A stretch of DNA of 40,653 bases from an uncultured Lentisphaerota bacterium (GTDB lineage Bacteria > Verrucomicrobiota > Lentisphaeria > Oligosphaerales > CAITYL01): contig CAITYL010000183.1 of the NCBI GenBank assembly GCA_903896595.1, forward strand, positions 1 through 40,653, given 5' to 3'. A program made the position numbers and the translations under genes. Within the stretch, counting starts at the first letter, position 1; every line of letters starts with the position of its first letter. The notes beneath the pieces are model-generated. The model was not told the origin of the DNA and did not search any database. It worked only from the letters and a program-made list of their open reading frames with translations. This document shows positions 15,112 to 23,939 of the stretch, one piece after another.

Positions 15112-15765
15112 TTACTGCCCGGCCGCCCACAGCAGCCCGCGCTCGGTAATGATCCGAACCTCCGGCACGTCAAAATCCTTGGCCACATGCCCGAGCGAGC
15201 TATAGAACACCCGGCCCCGGCCCCAGCGGCGCTTCCAGACCACCGGCATGATGCAGCCGTGAATCCAGTCGAGCCCTTCGTGTTCGCCATTGAACAAGGT
15301 GACGGCCAGCACCTCATTGGACGGGTCAGTGTGCATATAGTATTGCTCGGAGGTCAGACGAAAATCCTTCAACCCGGCAGTTATCGGATCATCCGGGCAG
15401 GTGATGTTGACCGTATACTCCACGATGCCGCCAGGGTGGGCGACCCATTGGCCGCCGGTCGCAAACTGGTAGGTGGTGCTGCCGCGAAAGGCGTCGCACA
15501 TGCCGCCGTGCCAGCCAGCCAGGCCGGCGCCGTTGCGCACCGCATCCAGCAGCCCTTTTTCCTGCTCCGGCGTGATCGTGCCGCACGTCCAGCAAGGCAC
15601 GATCAGATCCAGTCCCGCCATTTTGGCGGCGTCACCATACACGTCCAAGGAGTCGGCGATCTCCACCGCGAAGCCATTCTGTTGCAGGAACGGCGCGAAG
15701 CGTTCCACGCATTGCCGCGGCTCGTGCCCGTCCCAGCCCCCCCAAACCATCAATGCTTTTTTCAT
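15112..15765 (-). CDS. ThuA-like domain protein
   Basis: A 217-aa protein with the ThuA-like class I amidotransferase-related fold: [19 protein letters not shown] at the start, [38 protein letters not shown], and a C-terminal [25 protein letters not shown] and SLGH are the family's hallmark segments. ThuA was named for trehalose use in Rhizobium, and homologues occur with sugar dehydrogenases; the biochemical role of most is not settled. ATG 15765 has AGGA upstream. It is probably first in an operon with the oxidoreductase, and it is divergent from the AraC gene 240 bp away, which is the likely regulator. There is no signal peptide. Confidence 0.9.
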   Translation of the reverse strand: MKKALMVWGGWDGHEPRQCVERFAPFLQQNGFAVEIADSLDVYGDAAKMAGLDLIVPCWTCGTITPEQEKGLLDAVRNGAGLAGWHGGMCDAFRGSTTYQFATGGQWVAHPGGIVEYTVNITCPDDPITAGLKDFRLTSEQYYMHTDPSNEVLAVTLFNGEHEGLDWIHGCIMPVVWKRRWGRGRVFYSSLGHVAKDFDVPEVRIITERGLLWAAGQ

Positions 15766-16007
15766 GGCATGTCCTGTGTTCTGCTGCGTTTAATGACCGT
15801 GTAAAACTAAAACAACTATAGACGCCGCCCTCCCCCGCACAATGGACAAGATTATCAGCAATATGAACAATTTGATCAATTTTAACTTCTCCACAAAAAA
15901 ACATTTCTGGCCGCCTAAAGTCCCCATTGCCGGTTATTCTATCATGAGTTACAGTTCCATCACGGGCGTCCAATCACCCCGAAAAACCGCTTCCCGAAAG
16001 CCATTGC
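15766..16007. promoter_or_regulatory. Divergent control region between ThuA and AraC genes
   Basis: AT-rich 242-bp region separating genes transcribed in opposite directions. It contains the 8-bp palindrome TTGATCAA (15872-15879) within A/T-rich flanks. It should hold both promoters and the sites of the AraC-type protein, though I cannot place them with certainty. Confidence 0.5.
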
Positions 16008-16850
16008 ATGGATTTTACACCCAGACATTTATTACCCATGCCCCGGCCGTTCACACTGCATCCGGCCGTGACCAGCATCGGCTATGTGCCCGTCAAACGG
16101 GACTGGGTGCGCTGCACCTTTCAAACCGTGAACTTTTCCTTCATCCTGCGAGGCGGTGGCGAGTATCGGCGAAACGGCAAGAGCTGGCCGGTCACCGCGC
16201 CGTGTGTCCTCACCCAATCTCCGGACGTTCCGGTGGAATACGGTTTCACGGCGCCGTGGACCGATTGGGAGGAGCTGTACGTCATCTACGAAGGCCGGCA
16301 CGCCGCGTGGTTCGAAGCCGCCGGGCTTGACTTCCGGGACCGCCCGCTCTGGCACATCCACGACGTCGCCCCGGTGCTGGCCCGGCTGCGGGACTTGCAA
16401 CTCCTGCTGGGGGAGACGCCGCTGACCGCGGCGACAGCCGCCCGGATCGACCAAGCCTGCGTCGCCCTCGTGCTGGAAAGCCTGCTGGGCGTGTCCGCCC
16501 CGCCACAAGACGCCCGGGAACAACGGCTCCGCGACATTCAAACCTACGCCAACACACATTTTCTGGAAGCGGTGGACTTCCCGGCCTTGGCCCGCCGTCA
16601 CGGTTTTTCCTTTTCCACCTTCCGCCGGCTATGGCAGCGGAGCGTCGGCCTGCCGCCCGAGCATTATCTGACGCGCCTGCGGTTGCGGGAAGCCTGCCGC
16701 CTGCTGGTGGAAACCCGCATCAGCGTGGCCGGCATTGCCCGCCACCTGCGTTACCGCGACCCGCTCTATTTCTCGCGGCAGTTTCATCAGAACGTGGGGA
16801 TGACAGCCACCGCCTACCGAACCCACCACCAAATGCCCCGCCATCCGTGA
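16008..16850 (+). CDS. AraC-family transcriptional regulator
   Basis: A 280-aa regulator. The N-terminal ~165 residues form a cupin-like sensing domain (NFSFILRGGGEYRRNGK, then VLTQSPDVPVEYGF). The C-terminal ~100 residues hold the two helix-turn-helix units of the AraC family: FPALARRHGFSFSTFRRLWQ and ISVAGIARHLRYRDPLYFSR, followed by the closing FHQNVGMTATAYR. ATG 16038 (residue 11) is an alternative start. The divergent ThuA and oxidoreductase genes are its most likely targets, with a sugar or derived compound as ligand; this rests on position only. It converges with livF. Confidence 0.93.
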   Translation: MDFTPRHLLPMPRPFTLHPAVTSIGYVPVKRDWVRCTFQTVNFSFILRGGGEYRRNGKSWPVTAPCVLTQSPDVPVEYGFTAPWTDWEELYVIYEGRHAAWFEAAGLDFRDRPLWHIHDVAPVLARLRDLQLLLGETPLTAATAARIDQACVALVLESLLGVSAPPQDAREQRLRDIQTYANTHFLEAVDFPALARRHGFSFSTFRRLWQRSVGLPPEHYLTRLRLREACRLLVETRISVAGIARHLRYRDPLYFSRQFHQNVGMTATAYRTHHQMPRHP

Positions 16851-16883
16851 ACCTGCCCAGAAGCGCGGAGCGACGCCTAATCT

Positions 16884-16908
16884 GGATTATTCACCATGGT
16901 GAAATTTT
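16884..16908. terminator. Palindrome between convergent AraC and livF genes
   Basis: TTCACCATGGTGAA (16890-16903) is a perfect 14-bp palindrome flanked by GATTA on the left and ATTTT on the right. It sits in the 64-bp gap between two convergent stops and could end transcription, weakly, from both sides. CTGGATTATTCA here is shared with the nested palindrome at 13773. Confidence 0.4.
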
Positions 16909-16914
16909 CGACGA

Positions 16915-17629
16915 TTATTCGCCGCCCAGGTAGGCTTTGCGCACGGCGGGCGAGGCCAGCAGTTCGGCGGCGGTCCCCTCCAGCACAATCTGGCCGTTTT
17001 CAAGCACGTAGCCGCGGTCGGCCACAGTCAGGGCCTGGGCCATGTTCTGCTCGGCCAACAACACCGCGGCGCCGCGCTCGCGCCATTCGCGAACGGCGAT
17101 AAAAACGTCATGCACCCATTGCGGCGCCAGGCCGGTGGACGGCTCGTCCAGCACCAGCACGCGCGGGGCAGCCACGTGGGCGCGGGCCAGCGCGAGCATC
17201 TGCTGTTGACCGCCGCTGAGATTGCCAGCCCGTTCGGTAAGACGCCCGGCCAGCACCGGATAGCGCGCCGCCGCCGCCGCGACGCACACCGCCAACTCCC
17301 GCGCCGGCAACCGCCGGGCATGGCCGCCCAACCGCAGATTATCCAGCACCGTCATTTCGGGAAAAAGCCCGCGGCCTTCCGGCACCAGCAACAGTCCAAG
17401 TGCCGCCAACTGTTCGGCCGGCCGGCCGGTAACCTCGTTCCCATCCAAAAACAACCGGCCACCGACTGCCGGCAGCAAGCCGGCCACCGTACGCAACAGC
17501 GTGCTCTTGCCGGCGCCATTGGCGCCCAGCAGGGCCACCACCTCCCCCGCCCCGACATGGCACGACACCCCCTTGAGCACCTGCAGCTTGCCATAGCCCG
17601 CCTGCAAGTTCACCACCTTCAATCGCGCG

Positions 17630-17637
<8 letters not shown>
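16915..17637 (-). CDS. livF: Branched-chain-amino-acid-type ABC transporter ATPase LivF
   Basis: A 240-aa ATP-binding subunit. Walker A is GANGAGKST, the signature is NLSGGQQQMLALARA, Walker B is VLVLDEPSTGLAP, and the switch histidine region is replaced by the LivF-typical LLAEQNM. It starts at ATG 17637, eight bases inside the end of livG, which indicates coupled translation. LivF pairs with LivG to drive uptake through LivH and LivM. It is the last gene of the bamA-lptG-livHMGF run. The LivF versus LivG assignment is firm from length and the C-terminal YVLENGQIVLEGTAAELL. Confidence 0.93.
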
Positions 17638-18385
<748 letters not shown>

Positions 18386-18488
18386 GCGGGTTGAGGAGTT
18401 GGGCGGTTAAGCGGTTGAGGGGTTGGATTGGCCATGGTGTTCGGTGTTCGGTAGGGGCAGGCGCCTCTGCCTGCCCCCAAGGGACGTT
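18386..18488. repeat. Hairpin and short-period repeat between livM and livG
   Basis: GGGGCAGGC/GCCTGCCCC (18454-18462 with 18469-18477) forms a perfect 9-bp stem with a 6-nt loop. Next to it, at about 18390-18430, are degenerate units of GGTTGAGG/GGTTAAGC. There is no T-run on the minus strand, so this is more likely a stability or attenuation element inside the operon than a terminator. Confidence 0.7.
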
Positions 18489-19487
18489 TTAGGAATCGCC
18501 GGCGCGACAACACACCCGCCGCCACAGGGGAACCAGGCCTTGCGGCGCGCGGGTCAGAAGCAGGATTAGGATCAGACCATAGACGAGCTGTTCGATGCGG
18601 GCCGCTCCGGAAAATCCGCACTGGTCGGCCACCAGGGTAATCCCCTCGCGCAACGCCATGACGGCCAACGCGCCAACCAGGCCGCCCCACGGACTGTTCA
18701 GGCCGCCCAGCACCGCCATCATCACCAGAAGCACCGAGGTGGTCAGACCGAATTCTTCGGGCCCGAGATAGGATGGACTGTGGACAAAGGCATAGAGCAC
18801 GCCCGCCACCCCCGCCAGCATGGCCGAAGCGACAAACGCCTTGAGCTTGAGAACAAAGACGTCCACGCCGAGCGCGGCGGCCGCCGCCTCGTCGTCACGG
18901 ACCGCCCGCAACGCCCGGCCGGCCGGGGATGCGGACAGGTGTGCCAACCACGCCAGGGCCAGCCAGGCCGCTCCCCACACCAGATAGAACCCGCCGGCCG
19001 GACCGGCGCCCAACCTCCCCGGCACCCGCCATTCCGGCAGGTCGTACAGACCGGCGGCGCCACCGGTAAGACTGGACTTGAGAATAAGTTCGTAGAGAAT
19101 GACGCCCAAACACAAGGTGGCCAACGCCAACAAATGCCCGCGCAACCGCAGCACCATCCCGCCACACAGCAGCGCCACCAACCCCGCCGCCAGCACGGCG
19201 GCCAGCGCCGCCACCCCGGAAGGCCAGTGCCAAACCGTTGCCGCCACCCCGGCCGTATACGCACCCACCGCAAAAAAACCCGCGTGCCCGAGCGAAATTT
19301 GCCCGGCCATGCCCAGCAACAGCGTCAAGGAGGTGGCCAGCAGCGTATAGATTCCCGCCAACTGCAACAGCGGCACCAGGTAGCCAAAGCGTCCCCACGG
19401 CAGCCAGGGTGCCACCAGCACCACCGCCAGCAGCACCAGCGGCCCGCGATAGATCCGCCACCAGGATGGAGCCCGCGGTGGTGTCAT
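18489..19487 (-). CDS. livM: Branched-chain-amino-acid-type ABC transporter permease LivM
   Basis: A 332-aa inner-membrane permease with about ten hydrophobic helices. Family segments are SLTLLLGMAGQISLGHAGFF near the N-terminus, the conserved RALRAVRDDEAAAAALGVDV loop that contacts an ATPase, and LLVMMAVLGGLNSPWGGLVG. It forms the channel together with LivH. ATG 19487 overlaps the livH stop as ATGA. The protein is rich in Ala and Leu, like its neighbours. Confidence 0.94.
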   Translation of the reverse strand: MTPPRAPSWWRIYRGPLVLLAVVLVAPWLPWGRFGYLVPLLQLAGIYTLLATSLTLLLGMAGQISLGHAGFFAVGAYTAGVAATVWHWPSGVAALAAVLAAGLVALLCGGMVLRLRGHLLALATLCLGVILYELILKSSLTGGAAGLYDLPEWRVPGRLGAGPAGGFYLVWGAAWLALAWLAHLSASPAGRALRAVRDDEAAAAALGVDVFVLKLKAFVASAMLAGVAGVLYAFVHSPSYLGPEEFGLTTSVLLVMMAVLGGLNSPWGGLVGALAVMALREGITLVADQCGFSGAARIEQLVYGLILILLLTRAPQGLVPLWRRVCCRAGDS

Positions 19488-20344
19488 CGGACCAGTAACC
19501 CCCTCGGCCGGATCAACAGCAGCACCAGCACGGCGGCCAACGCCAGGGTGTCCTTGTACACTGACGACCCCCAGCAGGCAAACTGTTCCAGAATGCCCAA
19601 CGCCAAGCCCCCCACCACGCCGGCCACAGGGTGGCCAACTCCGCCCAGGATCGCCGCCGCAAAGCCCTTAAGGCCGAGCATGCTGCCGCGGTCAAAACTC
19701 ATGGACAACATGGGCGTCAGCAACACCCCGGCCATTCCCGCCAAGAAAGCGCTCAAGGTGAAGGCCTGGGCGGCCACGCGGTCGGGGCGGATGCCGCACA
19801 GCCGCGCCGCATCAGGATCGCCGGCGCAGGCTTGCATGGCCCGGCCGGTGGCGGTACACCGAAAAAACCACGCCAGGGCCGGCATGCAGGCGGCCACCGC
19901 CGCCAGCACCGCCAGACTCTGCCAGTCCAACACCGCGCCGCCGGGCAACGTCAAACCACCCTCGGCCAGCGGCGGCAACTGCCGCGGGTCGGTCCCCCAG
20001 ACCAGGGCCGCCGCGGCCCGCAACACAATGGACAAGCCGATGGTGATGATGATCCGGGTCGTCAGCGAGGTCCCGCCGGCCGGCCGCAACGCCGCCTGAT
20101 AGGAGACCCAGCCGACCCCCGCCGCCAACACCGCGCCGCCGGGCATGGCCACCGCGACCGGCAACCCGACCCCGCCCCACAACCACGCCGCCCCCAGCCC
20201 CCCCACCATGACAAACTCGCCCTGGGCAAAATTGAGGATGCCGGTGGTCCGCTGGATCACATTAAAGCCGAGCGAGATCAGCGCGTAAATGCCGCCAACG
20301 GCCAACCCCTTGACCAGCAACAGAATGGCAATGCCCCACGTCAT
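19484..20344 (-). CDS. livH: Branched-chain-amino-acid-type ABC transporter permease LivH
   Basis: A 286-aa inner-membrane permease: LAVGGIYALISLGFNVIQRT and TGILNFAQGEFVMVGG are the LivH hallmarks, and the ATPase-contact loop is TATGRAMQACAGDPDAARLC. It starts at ATG 20344, which overlaps the lptG stop as ATGA; the longer frame from 20416 lies inside lptG and is not used. The direct coupling to lptG is unusual. No periplasmic binding protein is found anywhere in the window, so it must be encoded elsewhere or the transporter works differently. Confidence 0.94.
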   Translation of the reverse strand: MTWGIAILLLVKGLAVGGIYALISLGFNVIQRTTGILNFAQGEFVMVGGLGAAWLWGGVGLPVAVAMPGGAVLAAGVGWVSYQAALRPAGGTSLTTRIIITIGLSIVLRAAAALVWGTDPRQLPPLAEGGLTLPGGAVLDWQSLAVLAAVAACMPALAWFFRCTATGRAMQACAGDPDAARLCGIRPDRVAAQAFTLSAFLAGMAGVLLTPMLSMSFDRGSMLGLKGFAAAILGGVGHPVAGVVGGLALGILEQFACWGSSVYKDTLALAAVLVLLLIRPRGLLVR

Positions 20345-21438
20345 TGCCGGGCGAGGCGGGCCAAGGCATAGAGCCCGCCGGCCTGGTACGCGATATTGGG
20401 CAGCCAAACCAGCCATTCTGGGTGTTGCCCCACACTTCGGAATTGTTCAGCCAGCATCAGAAACGCATAGAAAACGGCGGCCATGGCCATGGCCATGACC
20501 AGGCCGATGGCCGGCTCGGCGCGGCGGGCCCGAATGGCGATGGGGATCCCCAGCAGCAGAAAGGCAAACGGCGACAGGGCCAGGGAAAACCGGCGATGCA
20601 GGTCCAGATAAAGCGGCGTGGTATCAATGCCGCGTTCGGCATAGGCATGAATCAACCCCAGCATGGCGGCGGCATCCATCTGGCGAAACTTGTTGGCGAT
20701 CGGCTTGCGGTTGAGCTGGCGGCCGTACTCCAAAGGAAACGTCAGGGTCTCGCCGGCCACGCGCTGAAGCCGGCTGGCGTCGCCGGGGGCGTTGGGATCG
20801 GCGGCCACCACCACGGCGTCCTGCAACTCAAGGACGATGGTCTCCTCCTCCTCTTTCAAGGTCACCTTGCCTTCGTGGGCGGTGATGTCACGAACAACCT
20901 TGCCGGAACCGGAGAGGCCGTAAACGTGCAGGTCATAAAGGCGGTCCCCCTCGCGGCGGCCGACATAGATCACGTTGCCCGGCAACTCGATGAACCGCCC
21001 CGGTTCCAGCAGCACCAGCGGATTCCGCGTGCCCTCCGTCTCCAACAGCATGTCCATCTGAAAGCGGCAGCGCGGCCCCACCTCCATTTGCAACCAGAAA
21101 GCCAGGCCGCTGAGCACCACCCCAAGCAACAGGGCCGGCGAGATGATCTGCCACAAACTGACCCCGCTGGCCCGCATGGCGGTGATCTCGTTGTCGGCTG
21201 ACAACCGGCTGAACACCAGCACGGAGGAAATCAACAGCGAGAACGGCAGGGTATAATTCAAGGCCACCGGCAGCAGGTACAGAATGAACCGTCCCAACGC
21301 CGCCGCCGACACGCCGCGGGCGAGCAGGTCGAACACCTTGATCAGGTTGCCGGACAGCAACACGAACGTCAGCACGCCGATGGCGGCCAGCGTGGCCCCC
21401 ACCAGCTTGCGGGCAATATACAGGTTCAGTGTTTTCAA
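20341..21438 (-). CDS. lptG: LptF/LptG-family lipopolysaccharide export permease
   Basis: A 365-aa membrane protein of the LptF/LptG family, part of the LptB2FG machine that extracts lipopolysaccharide from the inner membrane. It begins with LNLYIARKLVGATLAAIGVL, has a second hairpin with LLPVALNYTLPFSLLISSVL and SRLSADNEITAMRASGVSLW (the coupling-helix region), then a periplasmic beta-jellyroll domain at about 130-270 and a C-terminal block of helices. The start is inferred to be TTG 21438, two bases after the bamA stop TGA; no ATG is available near the conserved N-terminus. The frame opens at 21567, but that part is inside bamA. The second partner (LptF) is not in the window. Whether this is F or G is less certain than the family. 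Confidence 0.88.
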   Translation of the reverse strand: MKTLNLYIARKLVGATLAAIGVLTFVLLSGNLIKVFDLLARGVSAAALGRFILYLLPVALNYTLPFSLLISSVLVFSRLSADNEITAMRASGVSLWQIISPALLLGVVLSGLAFWLQMEVGPRCRFQMDMLLETEGTRNPLVLLEPGRFIELPGNVIYVGRREGDRLYDLHVYGLSGSGKVVRDITAHEGKVTLKEEEETIVLELQDAVVVAADPNAPGDASRLQRVAGETLTFPLEYGRQLNRKPIANKFRQMDAAAMLGLIHAYAERGIDTTPLYLDLHRRFSLALSPFAFLLLGIPIAIRARRAEPAIGLVMAMAMAAVFYAFLMLAEQFRSVGQHPEWLVWLPNIAYQAGGLYALARLARQ

Positions 21439-21439
21439 C

Positions 21440-23734
21440 TCAGAAGAAATAACCCATGCTGAAGCTGAAGCGGCCGTTGCCCAGATTGTCCTGCTGCGTG
21501 ACGACCGGGAAGCCGTAATACAACCGGATCGGACCGATCGGCAGGTCCAGCAGGATGCCGGGGCCAACCGTGACGTTCATCTCGGCGGTATAATCGTAGG
21601 GGTCCCACCAGACATTGCCGAAATCCGAGAAAACCGAACCGCGCACCATGTCGTAGATGGGATAGAGGAACTCGACCGTGCCGCGGGCCAGTGACTGGCC
21701 GCCGACGGAGTTGTCATAATCATCCACGGGGCTGACCGCCCGGCGCTTGAAACCGCGGATCGAGTTGTCACCGCCGGCATACAGGCGGTCGAAGAGGAGC
21801 GGTTCGTCGCCGCTCCAGTTGTCCACGGTGGCCATTTGGGCCTCCAGCTTGATCACGCACTTGTTGTAGACCGGAAAATATTTGGCGCCTTCCATATTGA
21901 GGTGATAGATGTCGGAATAGGAACCAAGAAAACTGGGATCGGCTTCGGCGGTAAATGCGACCCGCGAACCGGAGGTCGGGTTCATGGCATTGTCGCGGGT
22001 GTCACGCTGAATGCGATAATACACGCCGCTGACGGTGTAGGTGCCCGCCTCGTCCCGGACCCACTGGCTGACATCGCCGTCAAAGCTGCTTAACCGCACC
22101 TCTTCGACCCGGTACCCGACCGAATGCCGCCAAAAGGTGGTAATGGGCTTGGTCAAGCCGATGGAGGTACCAATATTCTGCTGGGTATAATAATCCTGGT
22201 CGCGCTCCCGGTAATAGAGATTCCAATCCAGGCGCAACGGCCGGTCAAGGAACCACGGCTCGGTGAACGACAAGTCGGCATTCTGCGTTTCCGCACCGCC
22301 TTGAAGCGCCAGACGCAGGCGCTGACCGCCACCGGTAAAGGACGGCCAATTGCCCAGATCAAAGTTCGACTGGGTGATTTCCGCCATCCCCACCACGCTG
22401 TCATCACTGGAGAAACCGACGCCCAGCATGAGCTGGCCGGTACGCTTCTCCTTGACGTTGACCTGCAAGTCCTTCTCGTCATCGCGCTCGGTGGCCATCG
22501 GCAACATGTCCACGGTATCAAAATAGTTTAAAGACATCAGCCGGCTTTTACTGGCCTTGATCTTGCTGTTGTCGGCCAGGTCGCCGGGCAGCACCGCCAA
22601 TTCACGCCGGATGACCTTGTCCTTGGTCACTTGATTGCCGTTGATATAAATGTCGCGCAACTTGGCCGGCAACCCCTCGTCAATCACGTAAACGACCTCG
22701 ACCGTATGGGTGGGGGCGTCCTGGCGCAGACGCGGAAAAATCCGCAGGTCCACATAACCCAAAATGTCATACTTGGCCTCCATCCGGTTGATGTCCGCGC
22801 GTTCAGCGTCGGAATCAAAGACCTGCCCCTTGGCCAGCTTGACCTCCTTCAGCAACTCATCGCGGCCAAACCGTTTGCACCCCTCAACATCCACCGCAGC
22901 CACCGTGTAGGGCTGCCCTTCCGTCACGTGCAGAATGAGGGTCACCTTCTTCTTGTCGGCCGTGGGCACCTGGTCAACCTTGTCGATCCGGAAGTCCAAA
23001 TACCCCTTGGCGGTGTACATCAGCGTGACCGCATCCCGGTCCTGGTTCAGCATTTCCTCGCTCAAATAGGTCATGCCGAACAGACTGCGCCACCAGGCAA
23101 ACTTGATTTGCATTTTGTCCAGAATCTGGTCCCGGGTGAAGGCTTTGTTGCCCACCACCTGGATGTCGCGTACCTTCAGGCGCGGCTCTTCCTGGATGAC
23201 ATACACCACATCCGCCTCGCGCCCGTCGTCCACCGCACGAAGCTCGCTGCGGACCAGCGACTGAAAATAGCCCTTGTCTTCGTAAAGCTTGCGGATGGCC
23301 GCCACGTCATCGGCCACTTTTTTGTCATTAAGGAGCGACTCGGCTTGCACGGACAGCTTGTCGGTGATCTTGCTGGTCTTGATGTTCGCGTTGCCCTCGA
23401 CCAGCACCCGACGCACGCGCGGCTTCGGCGCAACCTTGAAGGTGACATTGACCTGGTCGCCGCTGACCGATTCCACCTGCGCCTCGACATCGGTGAAATA
23501 CCCGGTGCCGTACAACCGCTTGATGTCTTCCGACAATGTCTTGGCATCAAACGGCCCACCCGGATGCAGGCTGACACACCCGCTGACCAATTCAGTTGAC
23601 ACTGAACCGCCGGCGGGGTTTTTATTCTCCACCAATACCTGTTTGACCGTGGCCGCCCACACCGCCGTGGTCCACCCGACCACCGCCAGCAACGCCACCA
23701 TCGTCACTCGCCACCAGTATTGACCCTGTCGCAT
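21440..23734 (-). CDS. bamA: Outer-membrane protein assembly factor BamA
   Basis: A 764-aa Omp85 protein, the core of the BAM complex that inserts beta-barrels into the outer membrane. The start is ATG 23734, with GGGGAG upstream and a signal peptide (MVALLAVVGWTTAVWA); the longer open frame to 24037 lies over repeats. Five POTRA domains follow, each ending in the typical beta motif, for example VRRVLVEGNANIKTSKI, VRDIQVVGNKAFTRDQIL and LRDIYINGNQVTKDKVIR. The 16-strand barrel fills the last ~370 residues. It contains the conserved DRLYAGGDNSIRGF (RGF loop) and ends FSFSMGYFF with a terminal Phe, the usual outer-membrane insertion signal. lptG follows by two bases. Confidence 0.97.
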   Translation of the reverse strand: MRQGQYWWRVTMVALLAVVGWTTAVWAATVKQVLVENKNPAGGSVSTELVSGCVSLHPGGPFDAKTLSEDIKRLYGTGYFTDVEAQVESVSGDQVNVTFKVAPKPRVRRVLVEGNANIKTSKITDKLSVQAESLLNDKKVADDVAAIRKLYEDKGYFQSLVRSELRAVDDGREADVVYVIQEEPRLKVRDIQVVGNKAFTRDQILDKMQIKFAWWRSLFGMTYLSEEMLNQDRDAVTLMYTAKGYLDFRIDKVDQVPTADKKKVTLILHVTEGQPYTVAAVDVEGCKRFGRDELLKEVKLAKGQVFDSDAERADINRMEAKYDILGYVDLRIFPRLRQDAPTHTVEVVYVIDEGLPAKLRDIYINGNQVTKDKVIRRELAVLPGDLADNSKIKASKSRLMSLNYFDTVDMLPMATERDDEKDLQVNVKEKRTGQLMLGVGFSSDDSVVGMAEITQSNFDLGNWPSFTGGGQRLRLALQGGAETQNADLSFTEPWFLDRPLRLDWNLYYRERDQDYYTQQNIGTSIGLTKPITTFWRHSVGYRVEEVRLSSFDGDVSQWVRDEAGTYTVSGVYYRIQRDTRDNAMNPTSGSRVAFTAEADPSFLGSYSDIYHLNMEGAKYFPVYNKCVIKLEAQMATVDNWSGDEPLLFDRLYAGGDNSIRGFKRRAVSPVDDYDNSVGGQSLARGTVEFLYPIYDMVRGSVFSDFGNVWWDPYDYTAEMNVTVGPGILLDLPIGPIRLYYGFPVVTQQDNLGNGRFSFSMGYFF

Positions 23735-23852
23735 GCGAGCTTCACTCCCCGTATTCCAGACCGGCTGGGTTGACAAACACAAACCCATAACGTAATGCCG
23801 CGACCCCCCGAAGAAAAGACCGCGCGTCCAACGTTTACGCCAGCACCAAATA

Positions 23853-23936
23853 TTATGTGGGGGCGCCGCCCCCACACCCCTGCCAAAGGGACCTGTTCCT
23901 TGAGCGGGGCCTGGGGCAGAGCCCCACATCATGGTC
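23853..23936. repeat. Extragenic multi-hairpin element upstream of bamA
   Basis: Holds GTGGGGGCG/CGCCCCCAC-type arms around 23859-23876, a CCAAAGGGACC segment, and GGGGC/GCCCC arms near 23914-23929. Translating it in the minus direction gives an open frame that joins bamA, which explains the false N-terminal extension. It looks like a REP-like element inserted between the GH20-like gene and bamA. Confidence 0.7.
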
Positions 23937-23939
23937 TGA